Part shown: positions 1 through 7,205 of the stretch, one piece after another
Position numbering within the stretch: position 1 is the stretch's first letter
Layout: each line of letters starts with the position of its first letter
Assembly (NCBI GenBank): GCA_012838445.1
Contig: DUPF01000274.1
Coordinates: 1 to 33,891 of the forward strand
DNA from: Intrasporangiaceae bacterium
GTDB taxonomy: Bacteria; Actinomycetota; Actinomycetes; Actinomycetales; Dermatophilaceae
Length of the DNA stretch: 33,891 nucleotides
Reading direction: 5' to 3'
Program-made: the position numbers and the translations under genes
The notes under the pieces: generated by a model
Seen by the model: the letters and a program-made list of their open reading frames with translations, nothing else
What the model was told of the DNA's origin: nothing
Database searches by the model: none

Positions 1-721
1 CTCCGCCGTCAGCCGCATACGCGCTGCCGGCGTTGAAGCCGAACCAGCCGAACCAGAGCAGGCCGGCGCCGGTCATGACGAGCGGGAGGTTGTGGGGGCG
101 CATCGGGCTCTTGCCGAATCCCTTGCGGACGCCGAGGACCAGCGCGAGGACGAGGGCTGCGACGCCGGCGTTGATGTGGACGACGGTGCCACCGGCGAAG
201 TCGATCGGCTCGGCGATCGAGGCGAACGGGCCGTCGCCGCTGAGCAGGCCGCCACCCCAGACCATGTGCGCCATCGGGAAGTAGGCGAAGGTCGCCCACA
301 GACCGGCGAAGACGAGCCAGGTGCCGAACCGGGCGCGGTCGGCGATCGCACCGCTGATGAGCGCGACGGTGATGATCGCGAAGGTCACCTGGAAGCCGAC
401 GTCGACGACTGTCGGCAGGCCGCCGGAGACGATGTACTCCCCGGCGCTGTCGGTGATCGTGCCGGCGAGGCCGAAGTGGGTGAACGGGTTGCCGAAGATG
501 CCCATGACGCTGTCGCTGCTGTAGGACATCGACCAGCCCCAGAGGACATAGATGACGCCGACGACACCCATGGCGCCGTAGGACATCATCATCATGTTGA
601 GGACGGACTTGCTGCGGGTCATCCCGCCGTAGAAGAGCGCCAGGGCCGGGGTCATCAGCAGCACCAGGGAGGCGCTGACGAGGATCCAGGCGGTGGTGCC
701 CGTGTCAATGGTGGATTCCAT
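1..721 (-). CDS. amt: Ammonium transporter (Amt/MEP/Rh family), partial
   Basis: This is the N-terminal part (about 240 residues) of an ammonium channel; the rest lies beyond the left edge, since the family normally exceeds 400 residues. It would move ammonium/ammonia across the cytoplasmic membrane. Visible family marks are the first membrane helix ending LALFYGGM, the MAHMVWGGG segment, and DFAGGTVVHINAG with the first pore histidine. Hydrophobic helices follow one another throughout. The ATG start at 719-721 gives MESTIDTGTTAWILVSA, the expected family N-terminus. A weak -10-like CAGAGT lies 7 nt upstream (complement of 729-734), so a leaderless transcript is possible. In actinobacteria amt usually heads an amt-glnB-glnD operon; the expected partners would lie off the left edge (inference). 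Confidence 0.95.
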   Translation of the reverse strand, partial: MESTIDTGTTAWILVSASLVLLMTPALALFYGGMTRSKSVLNMMMMSYGAMGVVGVIYVLWGWSMSYSSDSVMGIFGNPFTHFGLAGTITDSAGEYIVSGGLPTVVDVGFQVTFAIITVALISGAIADRARFGTWLVFAGLWATFAYFPMAHMVWGGGLLSGDGPFASIAEPIDFAGGTVVHINAGVAALVLALVLGVRKGFGKSPMRPHNLPLVMTGAGLLWFGWFGFNAGSAYAADGG

Positions 722-849
722 GGACAGGACTCTGGTGGCGGGGTGTTTCGGGAGCGGGGCGGATTCTGTGTCGGTCGTGTTACGGCTCGCGCGGGGATGT
801 GACGGTGGTGTTGCGGGTCGGGGCCGGTCCCGGATGGTGGGACACTGGA

Positions 850-866
850 GGTATGCGGTCCGCACC
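850..866 (-). repeat. 17-bp bipartite element, exact copy (overlaps DCC gene start)
   Basis: Matches GGTATGCGnnnCGCACC exactly, with GTC in the gap. The sequence is an inverted repeat GGT-GCG / CGC-ACC with an extra AT in one arm. It contains the ATG of the DCC gene at 853-855. Other exact copies are at 6840, 26122 and 30173. Confidence 0.7.
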
Positions 867-1263
867 TCCCCCTGCCCGTCCGATCCTCATCTATGACGGG
901 GACTGCGGCATCTGCACCCGCCTGGCGCGGCTGACGACCGACCGGCTGCGCCGCCGCGAGAGCGACTTCACGGTGGCGGCGTGGCAGAACCTCGACCTCG
1001 ACGATTACGGGCTGACGTGGGAGCAGTGTGATGCCGCCGCGCTGTGGGTGGCCGCCGACGGGCGGGTGTTTGCCGGTGAGAACGCCGTGGCCAAGGCGCT
1101 GCTCGCGTGCCGGTTGCCGCTGCGTCCGCTCGGGGCGCTCATCCTCGTGCCCGGCATCAACGCCCTCGCCGGTGTGGTCTACCGCTGGGTGTCGAACAAC
1201 CGGCACCGCCTCCCCGGCGGCACCCCCGCCTGCTCCCTCCCGGCCGACCAGCGCCCCGCCTGA
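853..1263 (+). CDS. DCC-family thiol-disulfide oxidoreductase-like protein (DUF393)
   Basis: Small soluble protein of 136 residues. Its start, ILIYDGDCGICTRLARL, is the hallmark of the DCC family (DUF393), with the Cys18-x-x-Cys21 pair next to an Asp-Gly. The family is thought to have a thioredoxin-like fold and redox chemistry, but its substrates are unknown. The ATG at 853 leaves a 10-residue lead before the motif, as usual; GGAGG at 847-851 is only one base away, so it is a poor ribosome site. A GTG at 799 would add 18 unlikely residues. It faces the HTTM gene (1338-2216) tail to tail. DCC and HTTM genes are often neighbours in actinobacteria, which suggests shared work. Confidence 0.85.
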   Translation: MRSAPPPARPILIYDGDCGICTRLARLTTDRLRRRESDFTVAAWQNLDLDDYGLTWEQCDAAALWVAADGRVFAGENAVAKALLACRLPLRPLGALILVPGINALAGVVYRWVSNNRHRLPGGTPACSLPADQRPA

Positions 1264-1302
1264 CGCAGCCGCCCCCGCCTGAACACACTTCCCCCGCGGT
1301 TC

Positions 1303-1326
1303 TGCCCAGCCGACGTCGGCTGGGCA
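1303..1326. terminator. Bidirectional hairpin between convergent genes
   Basis: A perfect 24-bp palindrome (TGCCCAGCCGA, centre CG, TCGGCTGGGCA) lies between the stop codons of the DCC gene and the HTTM gene. There is no T-run on either side, which is common for terminators in GC-rich actinobacteria. Confidence 0.65.
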
Positions 1327-1337
1327 CAGGCGCTTCG

Positions 1338-2216
1338 TCAGGGCAGTTCCGCGGCCCGTCTCCCTCGACCCCCACGCCACCGGGCGATCCAGGATCGGGC
1401 GCGCCGCGCATACTCCTCGAGCGGGAGGAAGGCGAGCATCATGACCAGGTGCGGCCAGAACGCGATGGTGATCGCCGCATACGTCATGGCGTGGAAGAGG
1501 AACCAGCCGGCGACCATCCGCCGCCGCCACTTCTCGTTGACGAGGAAGATCAGCGGCGAGAGGAACTCCGCGGCGAGGATGAACCACTGGAAGTAATGCA
1601 GCGTCCACGGCACCTCGAGCAGCCACTGCGCCCACGGTGTGCCGCGCCGCACGACCGCCCGGACCATCGTCGCCGAGTTGACCCACTCCCAGCCGCCGAA
1701 GCGCACCTTGGCGACCGCTGAGAGGAAGTACGTCGCGATCGCCATGATCTGGATCAGTCGCAAAGCGAATCCGGCTGCCTGGGAGCGGCGTTCGTCGTTC
1801 AGGTGAGCCAGGCCCGCAGTCGGCAGGATGAGCAGCGCGATGACGAAGTCGGCGCGGTCGTGATCGACCTTGCCGTAGGAGAAGGCGACGTACTGGTACC
1901 AGATCCACAGCACCGCCACGGTCCAGCCGAGAATCCGGGGGGCCCGCCCGGTCAGGGCCGCGAGCGCGGCGAGCACACACCCCCACTTCAGGACCATGAC
2001 GAGTGCGACGGAGGCGGCGGGCAGGTGGAGCAGTTCGCCCATGATGAGCGGGCGGTACCAGATCGGGTCGGCCCAGCCGTGGTAGAAGCCGTCGTGGTGC
2101 AGGTAGACGACGTCGATGACGACGAAGGCATAGACGACGAGCCGCAGGTATGCGACCCGCGCCACCGGGAACACCGGTAGCAGCCAGCTCAGGAACCGGT
2201 GCGACGGGCCGCTCAC
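1338..2216 (-). CDS. HTTM domain membrane protein
   Basis: Multi-pass membrane protein of 292 residues resembling the HTTM family, which includes vitamin K-dependent gamma-carboxylase-like proteins and bacterial SdpB. Visible marks are LRLVVYAFVVIDVVYLHHDGF near the N-terminus (residues about 24-44), WYQYVAFSYGKVDHDRADFVIALLIL in the middle, and a later helix pair holding the VRFGGWEWVNSATMVR segment that is typical of these proteins. The GTG start overlaps the stop of the upstream partner as GTGA (2213-2216), so the two are translationally coupled. No biochemical role is established for most bacterial HTTM proteins. The adjacent DCC thiol protein hints at redox-linked modification of a membrane substrate, but that is inference. 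Confidence 0.8.
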   Translation of the reverse strand: MSGPSHRFLSWLLPVFPVARVAYLRLVVYAFVVIDVVYLHHDGFYHGWADPIWYRPLIMGELLHLPAASVALVMVLKWGCVLAALAALTGRAPRILGWTVAVLWIWYQYVAFSYGKVDHDRADFVIALLILPTAGLAHLNDERRSQAAGFALRLIQIMAIATYFLSAVAKVRFGGWEWVNSATMVRAVVRRGTPWAQWLLEVPWTLHYFQWFILAAEFLSPLIFLVNEKWRRRMVAGWFLFHAMTYAAITIAFWPHLVMMLAFLPLEEYARRARSWIARWRGGRGRRAAELP

Positions 2217-2713
2217 GGCAGGGGCTCCAGACCGTCGGACTCCCAGGTGGCGACGACCTCCCGGGTGATCTCACCGGTCGGTTTGCCGCCTTCGAGGAGG
2301 TGCCGCTCGAAGACGAAGCGGATGCCGAGCCACCGGGAGCGTTCGGGGCGGAGCCGTTCGTGCGCCTCGGCGATCGTCTCCAGCATCGTCGGGTCCTCGC
2401 GGATCCGGGAGAGTCGACCCTCGACCTCGGCCCGGTTCAGGCCGACGTCCCGCAGTCGGATGGCATGCCGGTTCCAGACCTCGGGGTGGGCCTCGGTGCG
2501 GACCTCCATGACCGTCGAGACGACCGCCCGGTTGGGGTCGGTCGAGGTGGAGAACATCCGCCACGGCGCGAACGGCCACCAGTGGTCGTCGCCGACGGTC
2601 GAGCCGAGGGCGAACAGCAGGGCGAGGACCGCGACGAGGACGACCCTCCAGGTGCGGCCGACCCGCCCCAACTGTTCATCCCCGGTGGTGTTCACGCGCC
2701 CAGGGTAGGGCAC
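2213..2713 (-). CDS. Single-pass membrane protein, partner of the HTTM protein
   Basis: Protein of up to 166 residues; I cannot name its family. It has a short basic cytoplasmic start, one membrane helix at about residues 23-42 (WRVVLVAVLALLFALGSTVG), then WWPFAPWRMFS and a roughly 115-residue, charged, presumably extracytoplasmic domain rich in Arg and Glu. Genes of this build, with the WPFAPWRMF-type motif, commonly sit just before HTTM genes, and the arrangement recalls SdpA before SdpB in Bacillus (analogy only; no toxin peptide gene is seen). The start may be GTG at 2713 or GTG at 2695; neither has a strong ribosome site. The last codon overlaps the HTTM start. Confidence 0.7.
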   Translation of the reverse strand: MPYPGRVNTTGDEQLGRVGRTWRVVLVAVLALLFALGSTVGDDHWWPFAPWRMFSTSTDPNRAVVSTVMEVRTEAHPEVWNRHAIRLRDVGLNRAEVEGRLSRIREDPTMLETIAEAHERLRPERSRWLGIRFVFERHLLEGGKPTGEITREVVATWESDGLEPLP

Positions 2714-2775
2714 CGCAGCCCTCCGCCGACGCTGCGCACATCAACCGGCGAGGCGCGCTCAGGGACACGATCGGA

Positions 2776-3195
2776 TCACCTGGGCTGATCCCACGGGTTG
2801 ACACAACTCACCCCGAGCGGTGCGAAGTGCCTGGTGTTGCGGGTGGCAACGGTCAGACCTGCGTTCTGGGCGATGACAGCGATGAGCGCGTCGTCCAGGG
2901 GTGCCCGATCCGGAACCGGATAGGTGGCCAGGATCCGCGCTGCGGGCAGATCGAAGGCCAGCACCCGACCAGCGAAGGCAGGCAGGACGTGCTCCTCGAG
3001 CCAGCGGCGCAGCACGACCCCCTGGGCCGGGTCAGTGCGTTCCTTGGCGACCACGCCACGTTCGATCTCGGCGACGGTCAACGCGGTGACGAACTGGTCG
3101 GCCACCGGGACCGACGCAGCCCACGCCTGGACTTGGGGTTCACGTCCTCTGACGCGCAGGGCGGACACGACATTGGTGTCCAGCAGGTACCTCAC
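2776..3195 (-). CDS. PIN-domain ribonuclease toxin (VapC/FitB-like)
   Basis: Protein of 139 residues covering a complete PIN domain. The acidic active-site residues are Asp6 in [11 protein letters not shown], Glu43 in VAEIERGVV, and Asp101/Asp102 in [11 protein letters not shown], followed by the TRNTRHF loop usual in FitB-like members. Such proteins are metal-dependent RNases, often cutting tRNA or rRNA when freed from their antitoxin. The GTG start overlaps the antitoxin stop as GTGA at 3192-3195, the classic coupled arrangement with the antitoxin first. A palindromic operator lies upstream of the pair. It is located between housekeeping genes, so it looks like an acquired stability module. 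The target RNA cannot be told from sequence. Confidence 0.9.
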   Translation of the reverse strand: MRYLLDTNVVSALRVRGREPQVQAWAASVPVADQFVTALTVAEIERGVVAKERTDPAQGVVLRRWLEEHVLPAFAGRVLAFDLPAARILATYPVPDRAPLDDALIAVIAQNAGLTVATRNTRHFAPLGVSCVNPWDQPR

Positions 3196-3428
3196 AGGTC
3201 TGCGGTGCGTGCGCTCAGGTCGAGTCGGCCAGGCTCGAACTCGATCTCGACGCCCTCGTCCATGCTGACCAGATCGACGATCGATGCGGGCATCCGGGTG
3301 ACCGCATCGGCAAGGATCTCCCTGGCCTCGGCTTCCATGGATCGGTGATGCTGCTCAGCGCGAGCCCGCAGCGCCGCCTTGGTGCCAGGTGGCAGGTTGC
3401 GGATCAGGATCTGCTCCACGACGGCCAC
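3192..3428 (-). CDS. FitA-like ribbon-helix-helix antitoxin
   Basis: Small protein of 78 residues (75 if the second GTG is used). The N-terminal [20 protein letters not shown] and [10 protein letters not shown] form the ribbon-helix-helix DNA-binding fold of FitA antitoxins. The C-terminal tail ([11 protein letters not shown]) is acidic and probably wraps the toxin active site. The first GTG (3426-3428) sits directly against a GAAAGGGG stretch. The second GTG (3417-3419) has better spacing to that ribosome site and may be the true start. It should bind the perfect inverted repeat at 3437-3456 and repress its own operon, as known for the family. Confidence 0.88.
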   Translation of the reverse strand: MAVVEQILIRNLPPGTKAALRARAEQHHRSMEAEAREILADAVTRMPASIVDLVSMDEGVEIEFEPGRLDLSARTADL

Positions 3429-3436
3429 CCCCTTTC

Positions 3437-3456
3437 GATATCATTGCGATGATATC
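3437..3456 (-). promoter_or_regulatory. Operator of the FitAB-like operon
   Basis: Perfect inverted repeat GATATCAT-TGCG-ATGATATC, nine bases upstream of the antitoxin start. It is strikingly AT-rich for this genome. Ribbon-helix-helix dimers bind such paired half-sites. It overlaps the probable -10 region, which fits autorepression. Confidence 0.8.
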
Positions 3457-3492
3457 AGGGCTGCCTGGGGCCCGCCCGGACGCGACAGTCGC

Positions 3493-4707
3493 TCAGGCGA
3501 GGATCGCGTCGACGAACGCCTCGGGGTCGAACGGGGCAAGGTCGTCCGGCCCCTCCCCGAGGCCGACGAGCTTGACCGGGACACCGAGTTTGCGCTGGAC
3601 GGCGACGACGATGCCGCCCTTGGCGGTGCCGTCGAGTTTGGTGAGCACAATGCCGGTGATGCCGACGACCTCGGAGAACACCTCCGCCTGACGCATCCCG
3701 TTCTGGCCGGTCGTCGCGTCCAGGACGAGGAGCACCTCGTCGACAGGCGACTGCTTCTCGATGACGCGCTTGACCTTGCCGAGCTCGTCCATCAGGCCGG
3801 CCTTGTTGTGCAGCCGGCCGGCGGTGTCGACGATGACGACGTCGGCCTCCATCTCGAGTCCGGCGCGCACGGCGTCGAAGGCGACCGACGCGGGGTCGGC
3901 GCCCTCCTTCTCGGAGCGCACGGTGGGGACGCCGACGCGGGCACCCCAGGTCTCCAGCTGGTCGGCGGCGGCGGCGCGGAAGGTGTCGGCGGCACCGAGG
4001 ACGACATCCTTGTCCTCGGCGACCATGACCCGGGCGAGCTTGCCCACCGTCGTCGTCTTGCCGGTGCCGTTGACACCGACGACGAGGATCACGGCCGGCC
4101 GCTCGGCGATCCGGTTGCTCGCGATGGTGCGGTCCATGCTCGGGTCGACGAGCGAGAGGAGCTCGGTGCGCAGGATGGCGCGGGCCTCGTCCTCACTCGT
4201 GACGCCGTCGACCTTGACCTGGGTGCGCAGGCTGTCGACGAGTTCGGTCGTGGCCTCGACGCCGAGATCGGCCTGCAGGAGGGTGTCCTCGACGTCCTCC
4301 CAGGCCTCCTCGTCGAGCCCCCCGCGGGACAGCAGGGCGAGCAGGCCACGGCCGAGGGCGGTGTTGGAGCGAGCCAGGCGGGCCCGCAGCCGCTGCAACC
4401 GGCCGGCCGGCGCATCGGGACGCTCCAGCGTCGGGGTCGGCGGCTCCTCCGGGGCGAGGACGTCTGTCGGCTCCTCGACCTCGACCGGCGGCAGGGTGTC
4501 GACCGGGCTGTCCGCAGGTCTGGGCAGCGTGTCGACCGCTCCGTCCCGGTCCGCTGCCGGGGGCCGCAGATCGGGTCGGTCCAGCGTCGTCGTGTCCGGC
4601 GCCCGGCCGCCGCGGCCACGCAGCAGCCCGACGAGCAGCAGACCGAGGACGACCAGGATGGCGGCCGCTACGGCAACGTATTCCCACACAGTGTCGATGG
4701 CACTCAC
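3493..4707 (-). CDS. ftsY: Signal recognition particle receptor FtsY
   Basis: FtsY docks ribosome-SRP complexes at the membrane through paired GTP hydrolysis with Ffh. The protein has about 404 residues. A membrane helix at roughly residues 10-30 (EYVAVAAAILVVLGLLLVGL) is typical of actinobacterial FtsY. An acidic/proline-rich linker follows (to about 95), then the N domain, then the G domain with GVNGTGKTTT near residue 215, DTAGR, TKLDGTAKGG and the closing GLGEGPDDLAPFDPEAF. The start is GTG at 4705-4707, because GGAAGGA precedes it by 7 nt; an earlier in-frame GTG at 4728 contains that ribosome site and is unlikely. It lies three genes from amt, whereas in many relatives ftsY and amt are adjacent. 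Confidence 0.97.
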   Translation of the reverse strand: MSAIDTVWEYVAVAAAILVVLGLLLVGLLRGRGGRAPDTTTLDRPDLRPPAADRDGAVDTLPRPADSPVDTLPPVEVEEPTDVLAPEEPPTPTLERPDAPAGRLQRLRARLARSNTALGRGLLALLSRGGLDEEAWEDVEDTLLQADLGVEATTELVDSLRTQVKVDGVTSEDEARAILRTELLSLVDPSMDRTIASNRIAERPAVILVVGVNGTGKTTTVGKLARVMVAEDKDVVLGAADTFRAAAADQLETWGARVGVPTVRSEKEGADPASVAFDAVRAGLEMEADVVIVDTAGRLHNKAGLMDELGKVKRVIEKQSPVDEVLLVLDATTGQNGMRQAEVFSEVVGITGIVLTKLDGTAKGGIVVAVQRKLGVPVKLVGLGEGPDDLAPFDPEAFVDAILA

Positions 4708-4765
4708 GCTGTCATCCTTCCAGCCCACTCACCGAGAACCCAAAGCGCGACCGCCGACGCGGCCC

Positions 4766-4789
4766 CGGACCCACAGCCCGGCGGGTCCG
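4766..4789 (-). terminator. Hairpin after the M13 peptidase gene
   Basis: CGGACCC and GGGTCCG form a 7-bp inverted repeat with a 10-nt loop in the 116-bp gap between the peptidase stop and the ftsY start. There is no T-run, so terminator function is only plausible. Confidence 0.4.
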
Positions 4790-4823
4790 ACCACCCCCCA
4801 ACCCGCGCGCCGAAGGACTCGCC

Positions 4824-6791
4824 TCAGAAGACGTTGACCCGGTCCGTCGGCGCCAACCACATGCCGTCACCCTCGCTGACCTCGAAGGCGTCGTGGAAGG
4901 CGTCGATGTTGCGCACCGCGTTGGCCCGCTGGTCCTGCGGGCTGTGCGGGTCGATCGCGAGCAGCCGCTTGGCCTCCTCCTCCCGGGCCATGCCGCACCA
5001 CACCTGCGCCCAGGACAGGAAGAAGCGCTGCTCCCCGGTCAGCCCGTCGATGACCGGCGGCTCGGTCCCGGAGTCGGCACCGGAGGCGATCCGGTAGGCG
5101 CTCAACCCGATCCCGAGCCCCCCGAGGTCGCCGATGTTCTCCCCGACGGTCAACGCGCCGTTGATCTTCTCCCCCGGCGCGTTGCGGGACTCGAGCTCGT
5201 TGAACTGGGCGATGAGCGCCCCGGTGAGCTCCTCGAACCGGGTCCGGTCCTCGTCGGTCCACCAGTTGACGAGGTTGCCGTCGCCGTCGAACTGGGACCC
5301 GGAGTCATCGAACCCATGCCCGATCTCGTGACCGATGACCGCGCCGATGCCGCCGTAGTTGACGGCGTCGTCGGCGTCGACGGAGAAGAACGGGGGTTGC
5401 AGGATCGCCGCCGGGAAGACGATCTCGTTCATCCCCGGGTTGTAGTAGGCGTTGACCGTCTGCGGGGTCATGAACCACTCGCCCCGGTCCACCGGGCCAC
5501 CGAGTTTGGCGAGGTTGCGGTCCGTCTCGAAGGCCGCCGCCCGGCGCACGTTGCCCATCAGATCGGTGGCGTCGATCGTCAGTGAGGAGTAGTCCCGCCA
5601 GGTGTCCGGATAACCGACCTTGGGGGTGAACGCCTCCAGTTTGCGCAGCGCGGCCGCCCGGGTCTGCTCTCCCATCCACGGCAGGTCGCGGAACGAGCGA
5701 CGAAACGCCTCAACGAGATTGGCGACGAGAGTCTCCATCGCCGCCTTCGCCTCGGGTGGGAAGTGGCGGGCGACGTACAACTCCCCGACGGCCTCGCCGA
5801 GGGCACCCTCGACGAGGGTGACGCCGCGCTTCCACCGCTCCCGGTTCTCCGGCACCCCGGACAGGGTGCGGCCGAAGAAGTCGAAGTTCTCGGCGACGAC
5901 GGCGGCCGGGAGGTAGGGCGCCCGGTCGTGCAGGACGTGCCAGGTGAGCCACTCCCGCCACGTCTCGATCGGCACCTCGGCAACGGCCTCGGCCACCCCG
6001 GTCAGGAACGTCGGCTGCCGCACGACGACCGCGTCGAGGAACCCGGGCCCGGCCCCGATCCCGGCGACGTAGGCCGACCAGTCCAACCCGGGCGTCAGCT
6101 CGGCCAGCCCGGCCGCATCGACGAGGTTGTACGTCTTGACCGGGTCCCGGTTGGTGACGTTGTCCCAATGGCTCGCCGCGAGCCGGGTCTCCAGGTCGAA
6201 CACTCGGCGGGCCGCCCCGGCGGCGTCGACACCGTCGACGAACCCGAGCATCCGCTCCAGGTGGGCCAGATAGTCCTCCCGGAGTCCCGCATACCTCTCC
6301 TCCCGGAAGTAGGACTCATCGGGCAGGCCGAGTCCGCCCTGCTGGAGATAGACGACATAGCGGCTCGACTCGCGGGCATCGGTGTTGACGTAGGGCAGGA
6401 CGAAGCCGCCGGCACCCTCGCGGGCGAACTCCCCGAGCACCCGCATCAGGTCCGCGCCGCTCGCGACAGAGCGGATCCGGGCCAGGTCCGCGTCGAACGG
6501 CTCCAGACCCGCCTCCTCGACCCGCTCCTCGTCCATGAAGGAGGCGTACAGATCACCGACCTTGGCAGCGATCGTCCCCGGCTCGGGGGTGCCGTCGGCC
6601 ACCTCCTGGATGATCTCGCGCACATGCGCCTCGGCCTGCTCACGGAGCTGGTCGAAGGAGCCGTAGCGGCCGCGGTCGGCCGGGATCTCGTTCGTCGCGA
6701 GCCAGGTGCCGTTGGCGTGGCCGAAGAGATCGTCCTGCGGCCGGACGGAGGGGTCGATGTGGTCGAGGTTCAAGCCGGATGATGAGGTCAC
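4824..6791 (-). CDS. M13 family zinc metallopeptidase (neprilysin/PepO-like)
   Basis: Protein of 655 residues, the normal size for bacterial M13 peptidases. The first part is the helical M13 N domain (starting SVRPQDDLFGHANGTWL). The catalytic part holds VNAYYNPGMNEIVFPAAIL (substrate-binding NAYY), the zinc motif IGHEIGHGFDDSG near residue 488, and GENIGDLGGL with the third zinc ligand Glu. It ends in the family-like VNVF. No signal peptide or membrane anchor is seen, so it is probably cytoplasmic or exported without a classical signal, as for several actinobacterial members. The GTG at 6789-6791 is chosen because TAGAGT lies exactly 7 nt upstream, suggesting a leaderless mRNA; a longer reading to 6833 would place that box inside the gene. 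It likely cleaves peptides; the substrate is unknown. Confidence 0.93.
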   Translation of the reverse strand: MTSSSGLNLDHIDPSVRPQDDLFGHANGTWLATNEIPADRGRYGSFDQLREQAEAHVREIIQEVADGTPEPGTIAAKVGDLYASFMDEERVEEAGLEPFDADLARIRSVASGADLMRVLGEFAREGAGGFVLPYVNTDARESSRYVVYLQQGGLGLPDESYFREERYAGLREDYLAHLERMLGFVDGVDAAGAARRVFDLETRLAASHWDNVTNRDPVKTYNLVDAAGLAELTPGLDWSAYVAGIGAGPGFLDAVVVRQPTFLTGVAEAVAEVPIETWREWLTWHVLHDRAPYLPAAVVAENFDFFGRTLSGVPENRERWKRGVTLVEGALGEAVGELYVARHFPPEAKAAMETLVANLVEAFRRSFRDLPWMGEQTRAAALRKLEAFTPKVGYPDTWRDYSSLTIDATDLMGNVRRAAAFETDRNLAKLGGPVDRGEWFMTPQTVNAYYNPGMNEIVFPAAILQPPFFSVDADDAVNYGGIGAVIGHEIGHGFDDSGSQFDGDGNLVNWWTDEDRTRFEELTGALIAQFNELESRNAPGEKINGALTVGENIGDLGGLGIGLSAYRIASGADSGTEPPVIDGLTGEQRFFLSWAQVWCGMAREEEAKRLLAIDPHSPQDQRANAVRNIDAFHDAFEVSEGDGMWLAPTDRVNVF

Positions 6792-6798
6792 GGACCCA

Positions 6799-6804
6799 AC
6801 TCTA
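6799..6804 (-). promoter_or_regulatory. -10 box of the M13 peptidase, leaderless type
   Basis: TAGAGT on the minus strand, separated by 7 nt from the GTG start, so the first transcribed base could be the start codon. No clear -35 box is visible. Confidence 0.55.
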
Positions 6805-6839
6805 GGCACAGTGACCGACAACACAGTCATCACCGAGGG

Positions 6840-6856
6840 GGTATGCGGTGCGCACC
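6840..6856 (-). repeat. 17-bp bipartite element, exact copy
   Basis: Matches GGTATGCGnnnCGCACC exactly, with GTG in the gap. It lies about 36 bp upstream of the M13 peptidase -10 box, in non-coding DNA. Confidence 0.7.
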
Positions 6857-6881
6857 TCTCCCCCGACCCGCACCCGAGACG

Positions 6882-6914
6882 GGATCAGGGCTGGATCAGG
6901 GCTGGGTCAGGACC
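6882..6914. repeat. 11-bp tandem repeat, about three copies
   Basis: Two exact copies of GGATCAGGGCT (6882-6892 and 6893-6903) are followed by a decayed third. On the minus strand this lies just after, and overlaps, the stop of the small membrane protein gene; each unit carries a TGA on that strand. Confidence 0.6.
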
Positions 6915-7065
6915 GTTGCCGACGGTCGCGGACCGCGCCGACGAGTTCTTCCCCGCGGTGGGTGAGCACCTCTCGCCCCTCCCGGCGCGCCGGGAGCGCG
7001 ACGATCCCCACCACTGCCAGCGCCAGCGCGAGGCAGATCATCATCCCGACCACAAGTGCAAACAC
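6907..7065 (-). CDS. Very small membrane protein, hypothetical
   Basis: A 52-codon reading frame of good quality. One strong membrane helix, VVGMMICLALALAVVGIVAL, lies at about residues 5-24, followed by a charged cytoplasmic tail beginning PARREGREVLTHRGEE. This one-helix-plus-basic-tail build is seen in short actinobacterial membrane proteins, but I cannot name a family. The start is uncertain: GTG at 7063-7065, or GTG at 7078-7080, which adds five residues. GAGG lies rather far upstream. It is divergent from lepB and shares a 140-bp promoter region with it. Evidence is limited to composition and frame, so a chance frame is possible. Confidence 0.55.
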   Translation of the reverse strand: MFALVVGMMICLALALAVVGIVALPARREGREVLTHRGEELVGAVRDRRQRS

Positions 7066-7193
7066 ACATCCAGCGTGCACCTCGGATCAACGGGGTCTCA
7101 AATCGACGCACGTGACGTGTCCGAACTGTGACCAAACTCTCCTCACCCGACCGGCTGTGCGCGTCCCGGACGATGCCTGGGCGGCGCGGGACA

Positions 7194-7199
7194 TATCGT
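7194..7199 (+). promoter_or_regulatory. -10 box of lepB, leaderless type
   Basis: TATCGT followed by exactly 6 nt and then the GTG start of lepB. The distance places the transcription start at the start codon. Confidence 0.6.
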
Positions 7200-7205
7200 G
7201 GTCGG

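Noticed and set aside
853..2713. A full Sdp-type toxin system (SdpA-SdpB-SdpC)
   Set aside because: Only the HTTM protein and its partner resemble SdpB and SdpA in layout. No SdpC-like precursor peptide or immunity gene was found.
2776..3195. Loss of an active-site acid in the PIN toxin (TRNTRHF)
   Set aside because: A histidine at this position is usual in FitB-like members. The main acids Asp6, Glu43 and Asp101/102 are intact.
3379..5097. Long plus-strand open frame opposite ftsY and the M13 gene
   Set aside because: It is a shadow of GC-rich third codon positions. The minus strand carries clear SRP-receptor and peptidase motifs, while this frame has low-complexity Arg/Ala/Gly text and no family marks.
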